DNA of 64,000 bases, taken from the NCBI GenBank assembly GCA_037577475.1, contig CM075190.1, positions 134,001 to 198,000 on the forward strand, written 5' to 3'. Origin of the DNA: Chaunax sp. Z400 (taxonomy: Eukaryota; Chordata; Actinopteri; Lophiiformes; Chaunacidae). Shown here piece after piece: positions 11,434 to 23,340 of this stretch (positions are counted from its first letter, which is position 1; each line of letters starts with the position of its first letter). Below the pieces are notes generated by a model. It did no database searches. It saw nothing but the letters and a program-made list of their open reading frames with translations, and was not told where the DNA came from. The position numbers and the translations under genes are program-made.

Positions 11434-13927
11434 GTGTGTGGTGACATTGAGCCTATAGGTTTGTCTTGTTGTTATAATGAGCCTATAGGTTTGTGTTGTT
11501 GTTATAATGAGTCTATAGGTTTATGTTGTTGTTACACTGAGCCTATAGGTTTGTGTTGTTGTTACACTGAGCCTATAGGTTTGTGTTGTTGTTACACTGA
11601 GCCTATAGGTTTGTGTTGTTGTTATAATGAGCCTATAGGTTTATGTTGTTATTTAGCCTATAGGTTTGTGTTGTTGTTCTATTGATCCTATAGGTTTGTG
11701 TTGTTATTTAGCCTATAGGTTTGTGTTGTTGTTATAATGAGCCTATAGGTTTGTGTGTGGTGACATTGAGCCTATAGGTTTGTCTTGTTGTTATAATGAG
11801 TCTATAGGTTTGTGTTGTTGTTATAATGAGTCTATAGGTTTGTGTTGTTGTTACACTGAGCCTATAGGTTTGTGTTGTTATTGAGGCTATAGGTTTGTGT
11901 TGTTCTTGAGGCTATAGGTTTGTGTTGTTCTTGAGGCTATAGGTTTGTGTTGTTCTATTGAGCCTATAGGTTTGTGTTGTTGTTATAATGAGCCTATAGG
12001 TTTGTGTTGTTATTGAGGCTATTGGTTTGTGTTGTTGTTCTATTGAGCCTATAGGTTTGTGTTGTTGTTATAATGAGCCTATAGGTTTGTGTTGTTATTG
12101 AGCCTATAGGTTTGTGTTGTTGTTATATTGAGTCTATAGGTTTGTGTTGTTGTTCTATTGATCCTATAGGTTTGTGTTGTTGTTATAATGAGCCTATAGG
12201 TTTGTGTTGTTATTTAGCCTATAGGTTTGTGTTGTTGTTATAATGACTCTATAGGTTTGTGTTGCTATATTGACCCTATAGGTTTGTGTTGTTGTTATAA
12301 TGAGTCTATAGGTTTGTGTTGTTGTTATAACGATCCTATAGGTTTATGTGTTTGTCATATTGAGCCTATAGGTTTGTGTTGTTATAATGAGTCTATAGGT
12401 TTGTGTTGTTGTTCTAATGAGTCTATAGGTTTTATGTTTTTGTCATATTGAGCCCATAGGTTTGTGTTGTTGTTACATTGAGCCCATAGGTTTGTGTTGT
12501 TGTTATAATGACCCTATAGGTTTATGTTGTTGTTATAATGATCCTTTAGGTTTGTGTTGTTGTTATAATGACTCTATAGGTTTGTGTTGCTATATTGACC
12601 CTATAGGTTTGTGTTGTTGTTATAATGAGTCTATAGGTTTGTGTTGTTGTTATAATGAGTCTATAGGTTTGTGTTGTTGTTATAACGATCCTATAGGTTT
12701 GTGTGTGGTTACATTGAGCCTATAGGTTTGTGTTGTTGTTATAATGAGCCTATAGGTTTGTGTAGTTGTTATAATGACTCTATAGGTTTGTGATGTTGTT
12801 ATATTGAGCCTATAGGTTTGTGTTGTTGTCATAATGACCCTATAGGTTTGTGTTGTTGTCATATTGAGCCTATAGGTTTGTGTTGTTCTATTGATCCTCT
12901 AGGTTTGTGTTGTTGTTATAATGAGCCTATAGGTTTGTGTTGTTGTTATAATGAGCCTATAGGTTTGTGTTGTTGTTCTATTGAGCCTATAGGTTTGTGT
13001 TGTTGTTATCATGAGCCAATAGGTTTGTGTTGTTATTGAGCATATAGGTTTGTGTGTGGTGACATTGAGCCTATAGGTTTGTGTTGTTATTGAGCCTATA
13101 GGTTTGTGTTGTTGTTATAATGAGAATATAGGTTTGTGTTGCTATATTGAGCCTATAGGTTTGTGTTCTATTGATCCTATAGGTTTGTGTTGTTGTTCTA
13201 TTGGTCCTATAGGTTTGTGGTGTTGTTGTATTGATCCTATAGGTTTTTGTTGTTTTTATATTGAGTCTATAGGTTTGTGTTGTTGTTATAATGGGCCTAT
13301 AGGTTTGTGTTGTTATTGAGGCTATAGGTTTGTGTTGTTGTTCAATTGAGCCTATAGGTTTGTGTTGTTGTTATAATGAGCCTATAGGTTTGTGTTGTTA
13401 TTGAGCCTATAGGTTTGTGTTGTTGTTATATTGAGCCTATAGGTTTGTGTGTGGTGACATTGAGCCTATAGGTTTGTCTTGTTGTTATAATGAGCCTATA
13501 GGTTTGTGTTGTTGTTATAATGAGTCTATAGGTTTGTGTTGTTGTTACACTGAGCCTATAGGTTTGTGTTGTTATTGAGGCTATAGGTTTGTGTTGTTAT
13601 TGAGGCTATAGGTTTGTGTTGTTCTATTGAGCCTATAGGTTTGTGTTGTTGTTATAATGAGCCTATAGGTTTGTGTTGTTGTTATAATGAGCCTATAGGT
13701 TTGTGTTGTTATTGAGCCTATAGGTTTGTGTTGTTGTTCTATTGATCCTATAGGTTTGTGTTGTTGTTATAATGAGCCTATAGGTTTGTGTTGTTATTTA
13801 GCCTATAGGTTTGTGTTGTTATTTAGCCTATAGGTTTGTGTTGTTGTTATAATGAGCCTATAGGTTTGTGTTGTTGTTATAATGAGCCTATAGGTTTGTG
13901 TTGTTGTTATAATGAGCCTATAGGTTT
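11434..13927 (+). repeat. Long HOR, 2,494 bp
   Basis: A 57-monomer-type head passes into a long-type segment (GTGTTTGTCATATTG, TTTTATGTTTTTG, GTGTTCTATTGATCC and GTTTTTATATTG markers). It corresponds to 28004-30587, which is 90 bp longer because three consecutive monomers near 12,690 (ATATTGAGCC, CTATTGATCC, ATAATGAGTC) are missing here. In this copy ACACTGAGCC occurs three times in a row near 11,530-11,600, where other copies alternate it with GAGTC. Confidence 0.8.
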
Positions 13928-15613
13928 GTGTGTGGTGACATTGAGCCTATAGGTTTGTCTTGTTGTTATAATGAGCCTATAGGTTTGTGTTGTTGTTATA
14001 ATGAGTCTATAGGTTTGTGTTGTTGTTACACTGAGCCTATAGGTTTGTGTTGTTGTTATAATGAGCCTATAGGTTTGTGTTGTTATTTAGCCTATAGGTT
14101 TGTGTTGTTGTTCTATTGATCCTATAGGTTTGTGTTGTTATTTAGCCTATAGGTTTGTGTTGTTGTTATAATGAGCCTATAGGTTTGTGTGTGGTGACAT
14201 TGAGCCTATAGGTTTGTCTTGTTGTTATAATGAGTCTATAGGTTTGTGTTGTTGTTATAATGAGTCTATAGGTTTGTGTTGTTGTTACACTGAGCCTATA
14301 GGTTTGTGTTGTTATTGAGGCTATAGGTTTGTGTTGTTCTTGAGGCTATAGGTTTGTGTTGTTCTTGAGGCTATAGGTTTGTGTTGTTCTTGAGGCTATA
14401 GGTTTGTGTTGTTCTATTGAGCCTATAGGTTTGTGTTGTTGTTATAATGAGCCTATAGGTTTGTGTTGTTATTGAGCCTATAGGTTTGTGTTGTTGTTCT
14501 ATTGAGTCTATAGGTTTGTGTTGTTGTTCTATTGATCCTATAGGTTTGTGTTGTTGTTATAATGAGCCTATAGGTTTGTGGTTATTTAGCCTATAGGTTT
14601 GTGTTGTTGTTATAATGACTCTATAGGTTTGTGTTGCTATATTGACCCTATAGGTTTGTGTTGTTGTTATAATGACTCTATAGGTTTGTGTTGCTATATT
14701 GACCCTATAGGTTTGTGTTGTTGTTATAATGAGTCTATAGGTTTGTGTTGTTGTTATAACGATCCTATAGGTTTGTGCTGTTGTTATATTGAGCCTATAG
14801 GTTTGTGCTGTTGTTATATTGAGCCTATAGGTTTGTGTTGTTGTTCTATTGATCCTATAGGTTTGTGTTGTTGTTCTATTGATCCTATAGGTTTGTGTTG
14901 TTGTTCTATTGATCCTATAGGTTTGTGTTGTTGTTATAATGAGTCTATAGGTTTGTGTGTGGTTACATTGAGCCTATAGGTTTGTGTTGTTGTTATAATG
15001 AGCCTATAGGTTTGTGTTGTTGTTATATTGAGCCTATAGGTTTGTGTTGTTGTCATAATGACCCTATAGGTTTGTGTTGTTGTCATATTGAGCCTATAGG
15101 TTTGTGTTGTTCTATTGATCCTATAGGTTTGTGTTGTTCTATTGATCCTATAGGTTTGTGTTGTTGTTATAATGAGCCTATAGGTTTGTGTTGTTGTTCT
15201 ATTGAGCCTATAGGTTTGTGTTGTTGTTATCATGAGCCTATAGGTTTGTGTTGTTATTGAGCATATAGGTTTGTGTGTGGTGACATTGAGCCTATAGGTT
15301 TGTGTTGTTATTGAGCCTATAGGTTTGTGTTGTTGTTATAATGAGAATATAGGTTTGTGTTGCTATATTGAGCCTATAGGTTTGTGTTGTTGTTACATTG
15401 AGCCCATAGTTTTGCGTTGTTGTTCTATTGATCCTATAGGTTTGTGGTGTTGTTATAATGAGCCTATAGGTTTGTGTTGTTATTGAGGCTACAGGTTTGT
15501 GTTGTTGTTCTATTGAGCCTATAGGTTTGTGTTGTTGTTATAATGAGCCTATAGGTTTGTGTTGTTTTTGAGCCTATAGGTTTGTGTTGGTGTTATATTG
15601 AGCCTATAGGTTT
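13928..15613 (+). repeat. 57-monomer-type HOR, 1,686 bp
   Basis: It has the canonical order plus one extra 25-bp CTTGAGGC monomer (three in a row near 14,335-14,400) and one extra 30-bp CTATTGATCC monomer (three in a row near 14,840-14,920). These two gains add 55 bp to 1,631 and account for the whole length. Confidence 0.9.
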
Positions 15614-17241
15614 GTGTGTGGTGACATTGAGCCTATAGGTTTGTCTTGTTGTTATAATGAGCCTATAGGTTTGTGTTGTTGTTATAATGAGTCTATAGGT
15701 TTGTGTTGTTGTTACACTGAGCCTATAGGTTTGTGTTGTTGTTATAATGAGCCTATAGGTTTGTGTTGTTATTTAGCCTATAGGTTTGTGTTGTTGTTCT
15801 ATTGATCCTATAGGTTTGTGTTGTTATTTAGCCTATAGGTTTGTGTTGTTGTTATAATGAGCCTATAGGTTTGTGTGTGGTGACATTGAGCCTATAGGTT
15901 TGTCTTGTTGTTATAATGAGTCTATAGGTTTGTGTTGTTGTTATAATGAGTCTATAGGTTTGTGTTGTTGTTACACTGAGCCTATAGGTTTGTGTTGTTA
16001 TTGAGGCTATAGGTTTGTGTTGTTCTTGAGGCTATAGGTTTGTGTTGTTCTTGAGGCTATAGGTTTGTGTTGTTCTATTGAGCCTATAGGTTTGTGTTGT
16101 TGTTATAATGAGCCTATAGGTTTGTGTTGTTATTGAGCCTATAGGTTTGTGTTGTTGTTCTATTGAGTCTATAGGTTTGTGTTGTTGTTCTATTGATCCT
16201 ATAGGTTTGTGTTGTTGTTATAATGAGCCTATAGGTTTGTGGTTATTTAGCCTATAGGTTTGTGTTGTTGTTATAATGACTCTATAGGTTTGTGTTGCTA
16301 TATTGACCCTATAGGTTTGTGTTGTTGTTATAATGACTCTATAGGTTTGTGTTGCTATATTGACCCTATAGGTTTGTGTTGTTGTTATGAGTCTATAGGT
16401 TTGTGTTGTTGTTATAACGATCCTATAGGTTTGTGCTGTTGTTATATTGAGCCTATAGGTTTGTGCTGTTGTTATATTGAGCCTATAGGTTTGTGTTGTT
16501 GTTCTATTGATCCTATAGGTTTGTGTTGTTGTTCTATTGATCCTATAGGTTTGTGTTGTTGTTATAATGAGTCTATAGGTTTGTGTGTGGTTACATTGAG
16601 CCTATAGGTTTGTGTTGTTGTTATAATGAGCCTATAGGTTTGTGTTGTTGTTATATTGAGCCTATAGGTTTGTGTTGTTGTCATAATGACCCTATAGGTT
16701 TGTGTTGTTGTCATATTGAGCCTATAAGTTTGTGTTGTTCTATTGATCCTATAGGTTTGTGTTGTTCTATTGATCCTATAGGTTTGTGTTGTTGTTATAA
16801 TGAGCCTATAGGTTTGTGTTGTTGTTCTATTGAGCCTATAGGTTTGTGTTGTTGTTATCATGAGCCTATAGGTTTGTGTTGTTATTGAGCATATAGGTTT
16901 GTGTGTGGTGACATTGAGCCTATAGGTTTGTGTTGTTATTGAGCCTATAGGTTTGTGTTGTTGTTATAATGAGAATATAGGTTTGTGTTGCTATATTGAG
17001 CCTATAGGTTTGTGTTGTTGTTACATTGAGCCCATAGTTTTGCGTTGTTGTTCTATTGATCCTATAGGTTTGTGGTGTTGTTATAATGAGCCTATAGGTT
17101 TGTGTTGTTATTGAGGCTACAGGTTTGTGTTGTTGTTCTATTGAGCCTATAGGTTTGTGTTGTTGTTATAATGAGCCTATAGGTTTGTGTTGTTTTTGAG
17201 CCTATAGGTTTGTGTTGGTGTTATATTGAGCCTATAGGTTT
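15614..17241 (+). repeat. Reference 57-monomer HOR, 1,628 bp
   Basis: I read this copy monomer by monomer: 57 units, of which 35 are 30 bp, four 29 bp, seven 27 bp, ten 25 bp and one 23 bp, summing to 1,628. Landmarks in order are two GTGTGTGGTGACATTG units (positions 1 and 10), two ATTTAGCC 25-mers (6 and 8), TTATTGAGGC and two CTTGAGGC 25-mers (14 to 16), the 23-bp GTGGTTATTTAGCC unit (23), two ACTC/GACCC pairs (24 to 27), AACGATCC (29), GTGTGTGGTTACATTG (35), CATAATGACCC and CATATTGAGCC (38, 39), ATCATGAGCC (44), TTATTGAGCAT (45), GAGAATATAGG (48), GAGCCCATAGTTTTGCG (50 into 51) and TTTTTGAGCC (56). Position 28 has a 3-bp deletion (near 16,387), which explains 1,628 instead of 1,631. Confidence 0.93.
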
Positions 17242-19385
17242 GTGTGTGGTGACATTGAGCCTATAGGTTTGTCTTGTTGTTATAATGAGCCTATAGGTTT
17301 GTGTTGTTGTTATAATGAGTCTATAGGTTTATGTTGTTGTTACACTGAGCCTATAGGTTTGTGTTGTTGTTATAATGAGTCTATAGGTTTGTGTTGTTGT
17401 TACACTGAGCCTATAGGTTTGTGTTGTTGTTATAATGAGTCTATAGGTTTGTGTTGTTGTTACACTGAGCCTATTGGTTTGTGTTGTTATTGAGGCTATA
17501 GGTTTGTGTTGTTCTTGAGGCTATAGGTTTGTGTTGTTCTTGAGGCTATAGGTTTGTGTTGTTCTATTGAGCCTATAGGTTTGTGTTGTTGTTATAATGA
17601 GCCTATAGGTTTGTGTTGTTATTGAGCCTATAGGTTTGTGTTGTTGTTCTATTGAGTCTATAGGTTTGTGTTGTTGTTCTATTGATCCTATAGGTTTGTG
17701 TTGTTGTTATAATGAGCCTATAGGTTTGTGGTTATTTAGCCTATAGGTTTGTGTTGTTGTTATAATGACTATATAGGTTTGTGTTGCTATATTGACCCTA
17801 TAGGTTTGTGTTGTTGTTATAATGACTCTATAGGTTTGTGTTGCTATATTGACCCTATAGGTTTGTGTTGTTGTTATAATGAGTCTATAGGTTTGTGTTG
17901 TTGTTATAACGATCCTATAGGTTTGTGCTGTTGTTATATTGAGCCTATAGGTTTGTGCTGTTGTTATATTGAGCCTATAGGTTTGTGTTGTTGTTCTATT
18001 GATCCTATAGGTTTGTGTTGTTGTTCTATTGATCCTATAGGTTTGTGTTGTTGTTATAATGAGTCTATAGGTTTGTGTGTGGTTACATTGAGCCTATAGG
18101 TTTGTGTTGTTGTTATAATGAGCCTATAGGTTTGTGTTGTTATTGAGCATATAGGTTTGTGTGTGGTGACATTGAGCCTATAGGTTTGTGTTGTTATTGA
18201 GCCTATAGGTTTGTGTTGTTGTTATAATGAGAATATAGGTTTGTGTTGCTATATTGAGCCTATAGGTTTGTGTTGTTGTTACATTGAGCCCATAGTTTTG
18301 CGTTGTTGTTCTATTGATCCTATAGGTTTGTGGTGTTGTTATAATGAGCCTATAGGTTTGTGTTGTTATTGAGGCTACAGGTTTGTGTTGTTGTTCTATT
18401 GAGCCTATAGGTTTGTGTTGTTGTTATAATGAGCCTATAGGTTTGTGTTGTTTTTGAGCCTATAGGTTTGTGTTGGTGTTATATTGAGCCTATAGGTTTG
18501 TGTGTGGTGACATTGAGCCTATAGGTTTGTCTTGTTGTTATAATGAGCCTATAGGTTTGTGTTGTTGTTATAATGAGTCTATAGGTTTATGTTGTTGTTA
18601 CACTGAGCCTATAGGTTTGTGTTGTTGTTATAATGAGTCTATAGGTTTGTGTTGTTGTTACACTGAGCCTATAGGTTTGTGTTGTTGTTATAATGAGTCT
18701 ATAGGTTTGTGTTGTTGTTACACTGAGCCTATTGGTTTGTGTTGTTATTGAGGCTATAGGTTTGTGTTGTTCTTGAGGCTATAGGTTTGTGTTGTTCTTG
18801 AGGCTATAGGTTTGTGTTGTTCTATTGAGCCTATAGGTTTGTGTTGTTGTTATAATGAGCCTATAGGTTTGTGTTGTTATTGAGCCTATAGGTTTGTGTT
18901 GTTGTTCTATTGAGTCTATAGGTTTGTGTTGTTGTTCTATTGATCCTATAGGTTTGTGTTGTTGTTATAATGAGCCTATAGGTTTGTGGTTATTTAGCCT
19001 ATAGGTTTGTGTTGTTGTTATAATGACTATATAGGTTTGTGTTGCTATATTGACCCTATAGGTTTGTGTTGTTGTTATAATGACTCTATAGGTTTGTGTT
19101 GCTATATTGACCCTATAGGTTTGTGTTGTTGTTATAATGAGTCTATAGGTTTGTGTTGTTGTTATAACGATCCTATAGGTTTGTGCTGTTGTTATATTGA
19201 GCCTATAGGTTTGTGCTGTTGTTATATTGAGCCTATAGGTTTGTGTTGTTGTTCTATTGATCCTATAGGTTTGTGTTGTTGTTCTATTGATCCTATAGGT
19301 TTGTGTTGTTGTTATAATGAGTCTATAGGTTTGTGTGTGGTTACATTGAGCCTATAGGTTTGTGTTGTTGTTATAATGAGCCTAT
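16861..19385 (+). repeat. 1,258-bp tandem duplication
   Basis: Two adjacent copies, about 16,861-18,118 and 18,119-19,376, at a constant offset of 1,258 bp. The left edge is where ATCATGAGCC (near 16,859) and ATAATGAGCC (near 18,117) become identical; the right edge lies in the following shared monomer, so either copy could extend a few bases further. It lies at the same point of the superunit as the 1,383-bp duplication in superunit 2, with different end points. Confidence 0.85.
17242..18499 (+). repeat. Short HOR, 1,258 bp
   Basis: It derives from the 57-monomer unit by two losses. Positions 5 to 13 are replaced by extra GAGTC/ACACTGAGCC pairs (three pairs in all), ending in a variant CCTATTGG junction near 17,475. 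Positions 37 to 44 are absent, so the order jumps from ATAATGAGCC to the 25-bp TTATTGAGCAT near 18,140. Relative to the neighbouring 1,465-bp unit, exactly seven monomers (207 bp) are missing. Confidence 0.88.
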
Positions 19386-19964
19386 AGGTTTGTGTTGTTG
19401 TTATATTGAGCCTATAGGTTTGTGTTGTTGTCATAATGACCCTATAGGTTTGTGTTGTTGTCATATTGAGCCGATAGGTTTGTGTTGTTCTATTGATCCT
19501 ATAGGTTTGTGTTGTTGTTATAATGAGCCTATAGGTTTGTGTTGTTGTTCTATTGAGCCTATAGGTTTGTGTTGTTGTTATCATGAGCCTATAGGTTTGT
19601 GTTGTTATTGAGCATATAGGTTTGTGTGTGGTGACATTGAGCCTATAGGTTTGTGTTGTTATTGAGCCTATAGGTTTGTGTTGTTGTTATAATGAGAATA
19701 TAGGTTTGTGTTGCTATATTGAGCCTATAGGTTTGTGTTGTTGTTACATTGAGCCCATAGTTTTGCGTTGTTGTTCTATTGATCCTATAGGTTTGTGGTG
19801 TTGTTATAATGAGCCTATAGGTTTGTGTTGTTATTGAGGCTATAGGTTTGTGTTGTTGTTCTATTGAGCCTATAGGTTTGTGTTGTTGTTATAATGAGCC
19901 TATAGGTTTGTGTTGTTTTTGAGCCTATAGGTTTGTGTTGTTGTTATATTGAGCCTATAGGTTT
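18500..19964 (+). repeat. Short HOR, 1,465 bp
   Basis: It shares the three GAGTC/ACACTGAGCC pairs and CCTATTGG junction with the preceding unit (139 bp lost relative to canonical) and carries only one of the two 27-bp CTATTGATCC units (27 bp lost). 1,631 minus 166 gives 1,465. Copies of the same length occur at 35263 and 46935. Confidence 0.9.
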
Positions 19965-20720
19965 GTGTGTGGTGACATTGAGCCTATAGGTTTGTCTTGT
20001 TGTTATAATGAGCCTATAGGTTTGTGTTGTTGTTATAATGAGTCTATAGGTTTATGTTGTTGTTACACTGAGCCTATAGGTTTGTGTTGTTGTTATAATG
20101 AGTCTATAGGTTTGTGTTGTTGTTACACTGAGCCTATAGGTTTGTGTTGTTGTTATAATGAGCCTATAGGTTTGTGTTGTTATTTAGCCTATAGGTTTGT
20201 GTTGTTGTTCTATTGATCCTATAGGTTTGTGTTGTTATTTAGCCTATAGGTTTGTGTTGTTGTTATAATGAGCCTATAGGTTTGTGTGTGGTGACATTGA
20301 GCCTATAGGTTTGTCTTGTTGTTATAATGAGTCTATAGGTTTGTGTTGTTGTTATAATGAGTCTATAGGTTTGTGTTGTTGTTATAATGAGTCTATAGGT
20401 TTGTGTTGTTGTTACACTGAGCCTATAGGTTTGTGTTGTTATTGAGGCTATAGGTTTGTGTTGTTCTTGAGGCTATAGGTTTGTGTTGTTCTTGAGGCTA
20501 TAGGTTTGTGTTGTTCTATTGAGCCTATAGGTTTGTGTTGTTGTTGTTATAATGAGCCTATAGGTTTGTGTTATTGAGCCTATAGGTTTGTGTTGTTGTT
20601 CTATTGAGTCTATAGGTTTGTGTTGTTGTTCTATTGATCCTATAGGTTTGTGTTGTTATTTAGCCTATAGGTTTGTGTTGTTGTTATAATGACTCTATAG
20701 GTTTGTGTTGCTATATTGAC

Positions 20721-23340
20721 CCTATAGGTTTGTGTTGTTGTTATAATGAGTCTATAGGTTTGTGTTGTTGTTATAACGATCCTATAGGTTTGTGCTGTTG
20801 TTATATTGAGCCTATAGGTTTGTGCTGTTGTTATATTGAGCCTATAGGTTTGTGTTGTTGTTCTATTGATCCTATAGGTTTGTGTTGTTGTTCTATTGAT
20901 CCTATAGGTTTGTGTTGTTGTTATAATGAGTCTATAGGTTTGTGTGTGGTTACATTGAGCCTATAGGTTTGTGTTGTTGTTATAATGAGCCTATAGGTTT
21001 GTGTTGTTGTTATATTGAGCCTATAGGTTTGTGTTGTTGTCATAATGACCCTATAGGTTTGTGTTGTTGTCATATTGAGCCGATAGGTTTGTGTTGTTCT
21101 ATTGATCCTATAGGTTTGTGTTGTTCTATTGATCCTATAGGTTTGTGTTGTTGTTATAATGAGCCTATAGGTTTGTGTTGTTGTTCTATTGAGCCTATAG
21201 GTTTGTGTTGTTGTTATCATGAGCCTATAGGTTTGTGTTGTTATTGAGCATATAGGTTTGTGTGTGGTGACATTGAGCCTATAGGTTTGTGTTGTTATTG
21301 AGCCTATAGGTTTGTGTGTGGTGACATTGAGCCTATAGGTTTGTCTTGTTGTTATAATGAGCCTATAGGTTTGTGTTGTTGTTATAATGAGAATATAGGT
21401 TTGTGTTGCTATATTGAGCCTATAGGTTTGTGTTGTTGTTACATTGAGCCCATAGTTTTGCGTTGTTGTTCAATTGATCCTATAGGTTTGTGGTGTTGTT
21501 ATAATGAGCCTATAGGTTTGTGTTGTTGTTCTATTGAGCCTATAGGTTTGTGTTGTTGTTATAATGAGCCTATAGGTTTGTGTTGTTTTTGAGCCTATAG
21601 GTTTGTGTTGTTGTTATATTGAGCCTATAGGTTTGTGTGTGGTGACATTGAGCCTATAGGTTTGTGTTGTTGTTATAATGAGCCTATAGGTTTGTGTTGT
21701 TGTTATAATGAGCCTATAGGTTTGTGTTGTTGTTATAATGAGTCTATAGGTTTATGTTGTTGTTACACTGAGCCTATAGGTTTGTGTTGTTGTTATAATG
21801 AGCCTATAGGTTTGTGCTGTTGTTCTATTGAGCCTATAGGTTTGTGTTGTTGTTATAATGAGCCTATAGGTTTGTGTTGTTGTTATAATGGGCCTATAGG
21901 TTTGTGTTGTTGTTATAATGAGCCTATAGGTTTGTGTTGTTGTTATAATGGGCCTATAGGTTTGTGTTGTTGTTATAATGGGCCTATAGGTTTGTGTTGT
22001 TATTGAGGCTATAGGTTTGTGTTGTTGTTCGATTGAGCCTATAGGTTTGTGTTGTTGTTATAATGAGCCTATAGGTTTGTGTTGTTATTGAGCCTATAGG
22101 TTTGTGTTGTTGTTATAATGAGTCTATAGGTTTGTGTTGCTATATTGACCCTATAGGTTTGTGTTGTTGTTATAATGAGTCTATAGGTTTGTGTTGTTGT
22201 TATAACGATCCTATAGGTTTATGTGTTTGTCATATTGAGCCTATAGGTTTGTGTTGTTGTTATAATGAGTCTATAGGTTTGTGTTGTTGTTCTAATGAGT
22301 CTATAGGTTTTATGTTTTTGTCATATTGAGCCCATAGGTTTGTGTTGTTGTTACATTGAGCCCATAGGTTTGTGTTGTTGTTATAATGACCCTATAGGTT
22401 TATGTTGTTGTTATAATGATCCTCTAGGTTTGTGTTGTTGTTATAATGACTCTATAGGTTTGTGTTGCTATATTGACCCTATAGGTTTGTGTTGTTGTTA
22501 TAATGAGTCTATAGGTTTGTGTTGTTGTTATAATGAGTCTATAGGTTTGTGTTGTTGTTATAACGATCCTATAGGTTTGTGTTGTTGTTATATTGAGCCT
22601 ATAGGTTTGTGTTGTTGTTCTATTGATCCTATAGGTTTGTGTTGTTGTTATAATGAGTCTATAGGTTTGTGTGTGGTTACATTGAGCCTATAGGTTTGTG
22701 TTGTTGTTATAATGAGCCTATAGGTTTGTGTAGTTGTTATAATGACTCTATAGGTTTGTGATGTTGTTATATTGAGCCTATAGGTTTGTGTTGTTGTCAT
22801 AATGACCCTATAGGTTTGTGTTGTTGTCATATTGAGCCTATAGGTTTGTGTTGTTCTATTGATCCTATAGGTTTGTGTTGTTGTTATAATGAGCCTATAG
22901 GTTTGTGTTGTTGTTCTATTGAGCCTATAGGTTTGTGTTGTTGTTATCATGAGCCAATAGGTTTGTGTTGTTATTGAGCATATAGGTTTGTGTGTGGTGA
23001 CATTGAGCCTATAGGTTTGTGTTGTTATTGAGCCTATAGGTTTGTGTTGTTGTTATAATGAGAATATAGGTTTGTGTTGCTATATTGAGCCTATAGGTTT
23101 GTGTTCTATTGATCCTATAGGTTTGTGTTGTTGTTCTATTGGTCCTATAGGTTTGTGGTGTTGTTGTATTGATCCTATAGGTTTTTGTTGTTTTTATATT
23201 GAGTCTATAGGTTTGTGTTGTTGTTATAATGGGCCTATAGGTTTGTGTTGTTATTGAGGCTATAGGTTTGTGTTGTTGTTATAATGAGCCTATAGGTTTG
23301 TGTTGTTGTTATAATGAGCCTATAGGTTTGTGTTATTGAG
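20721..23340 (+). repeat. 2,620-bp tandem duplication, first copy
   Basis: All landmarks from the ATAATGAGTC monomer at 20,731 through the 22-bp GTGTTATTGAGCC monomer near 23,332 recur 2,620 bp later. The left edge is where GACCC (20,720) meets the shared sequence. Rare markers such as CAATTGATCC, GAGCCGATAGG, TCGATTGAGCC and GAGCCAATAGG are all present in both copies. Confidence 0.9.

Larger units (their letters stand above)
5968..19964 (+). repeat. Superunit 1 (13,997 bp)
   Basis: This is the first full copy of a repeated order of HORs. Taking each HOR to start at the GTGTGTGGTGACATTG monomer followed by the TTTGTCTTG monomer, the unit lengths are 3,775, 1,691, 2,494, 1,686, 1,628, 1,258 and 1,465 bp. 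Superunit 2 has the same order with lengths 6,408, 1,631, 2,584, 1,661, 1,631, 1,383 and 1,465. The 6,408 exceeds 3,775 by the extra 2,620-bp copy plus 13 bp. The remaining differences are small monomer gains or losses and different short-unit duplications. The choice of start is a convention; any rotation is equivalent. Confidence 0.85.
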
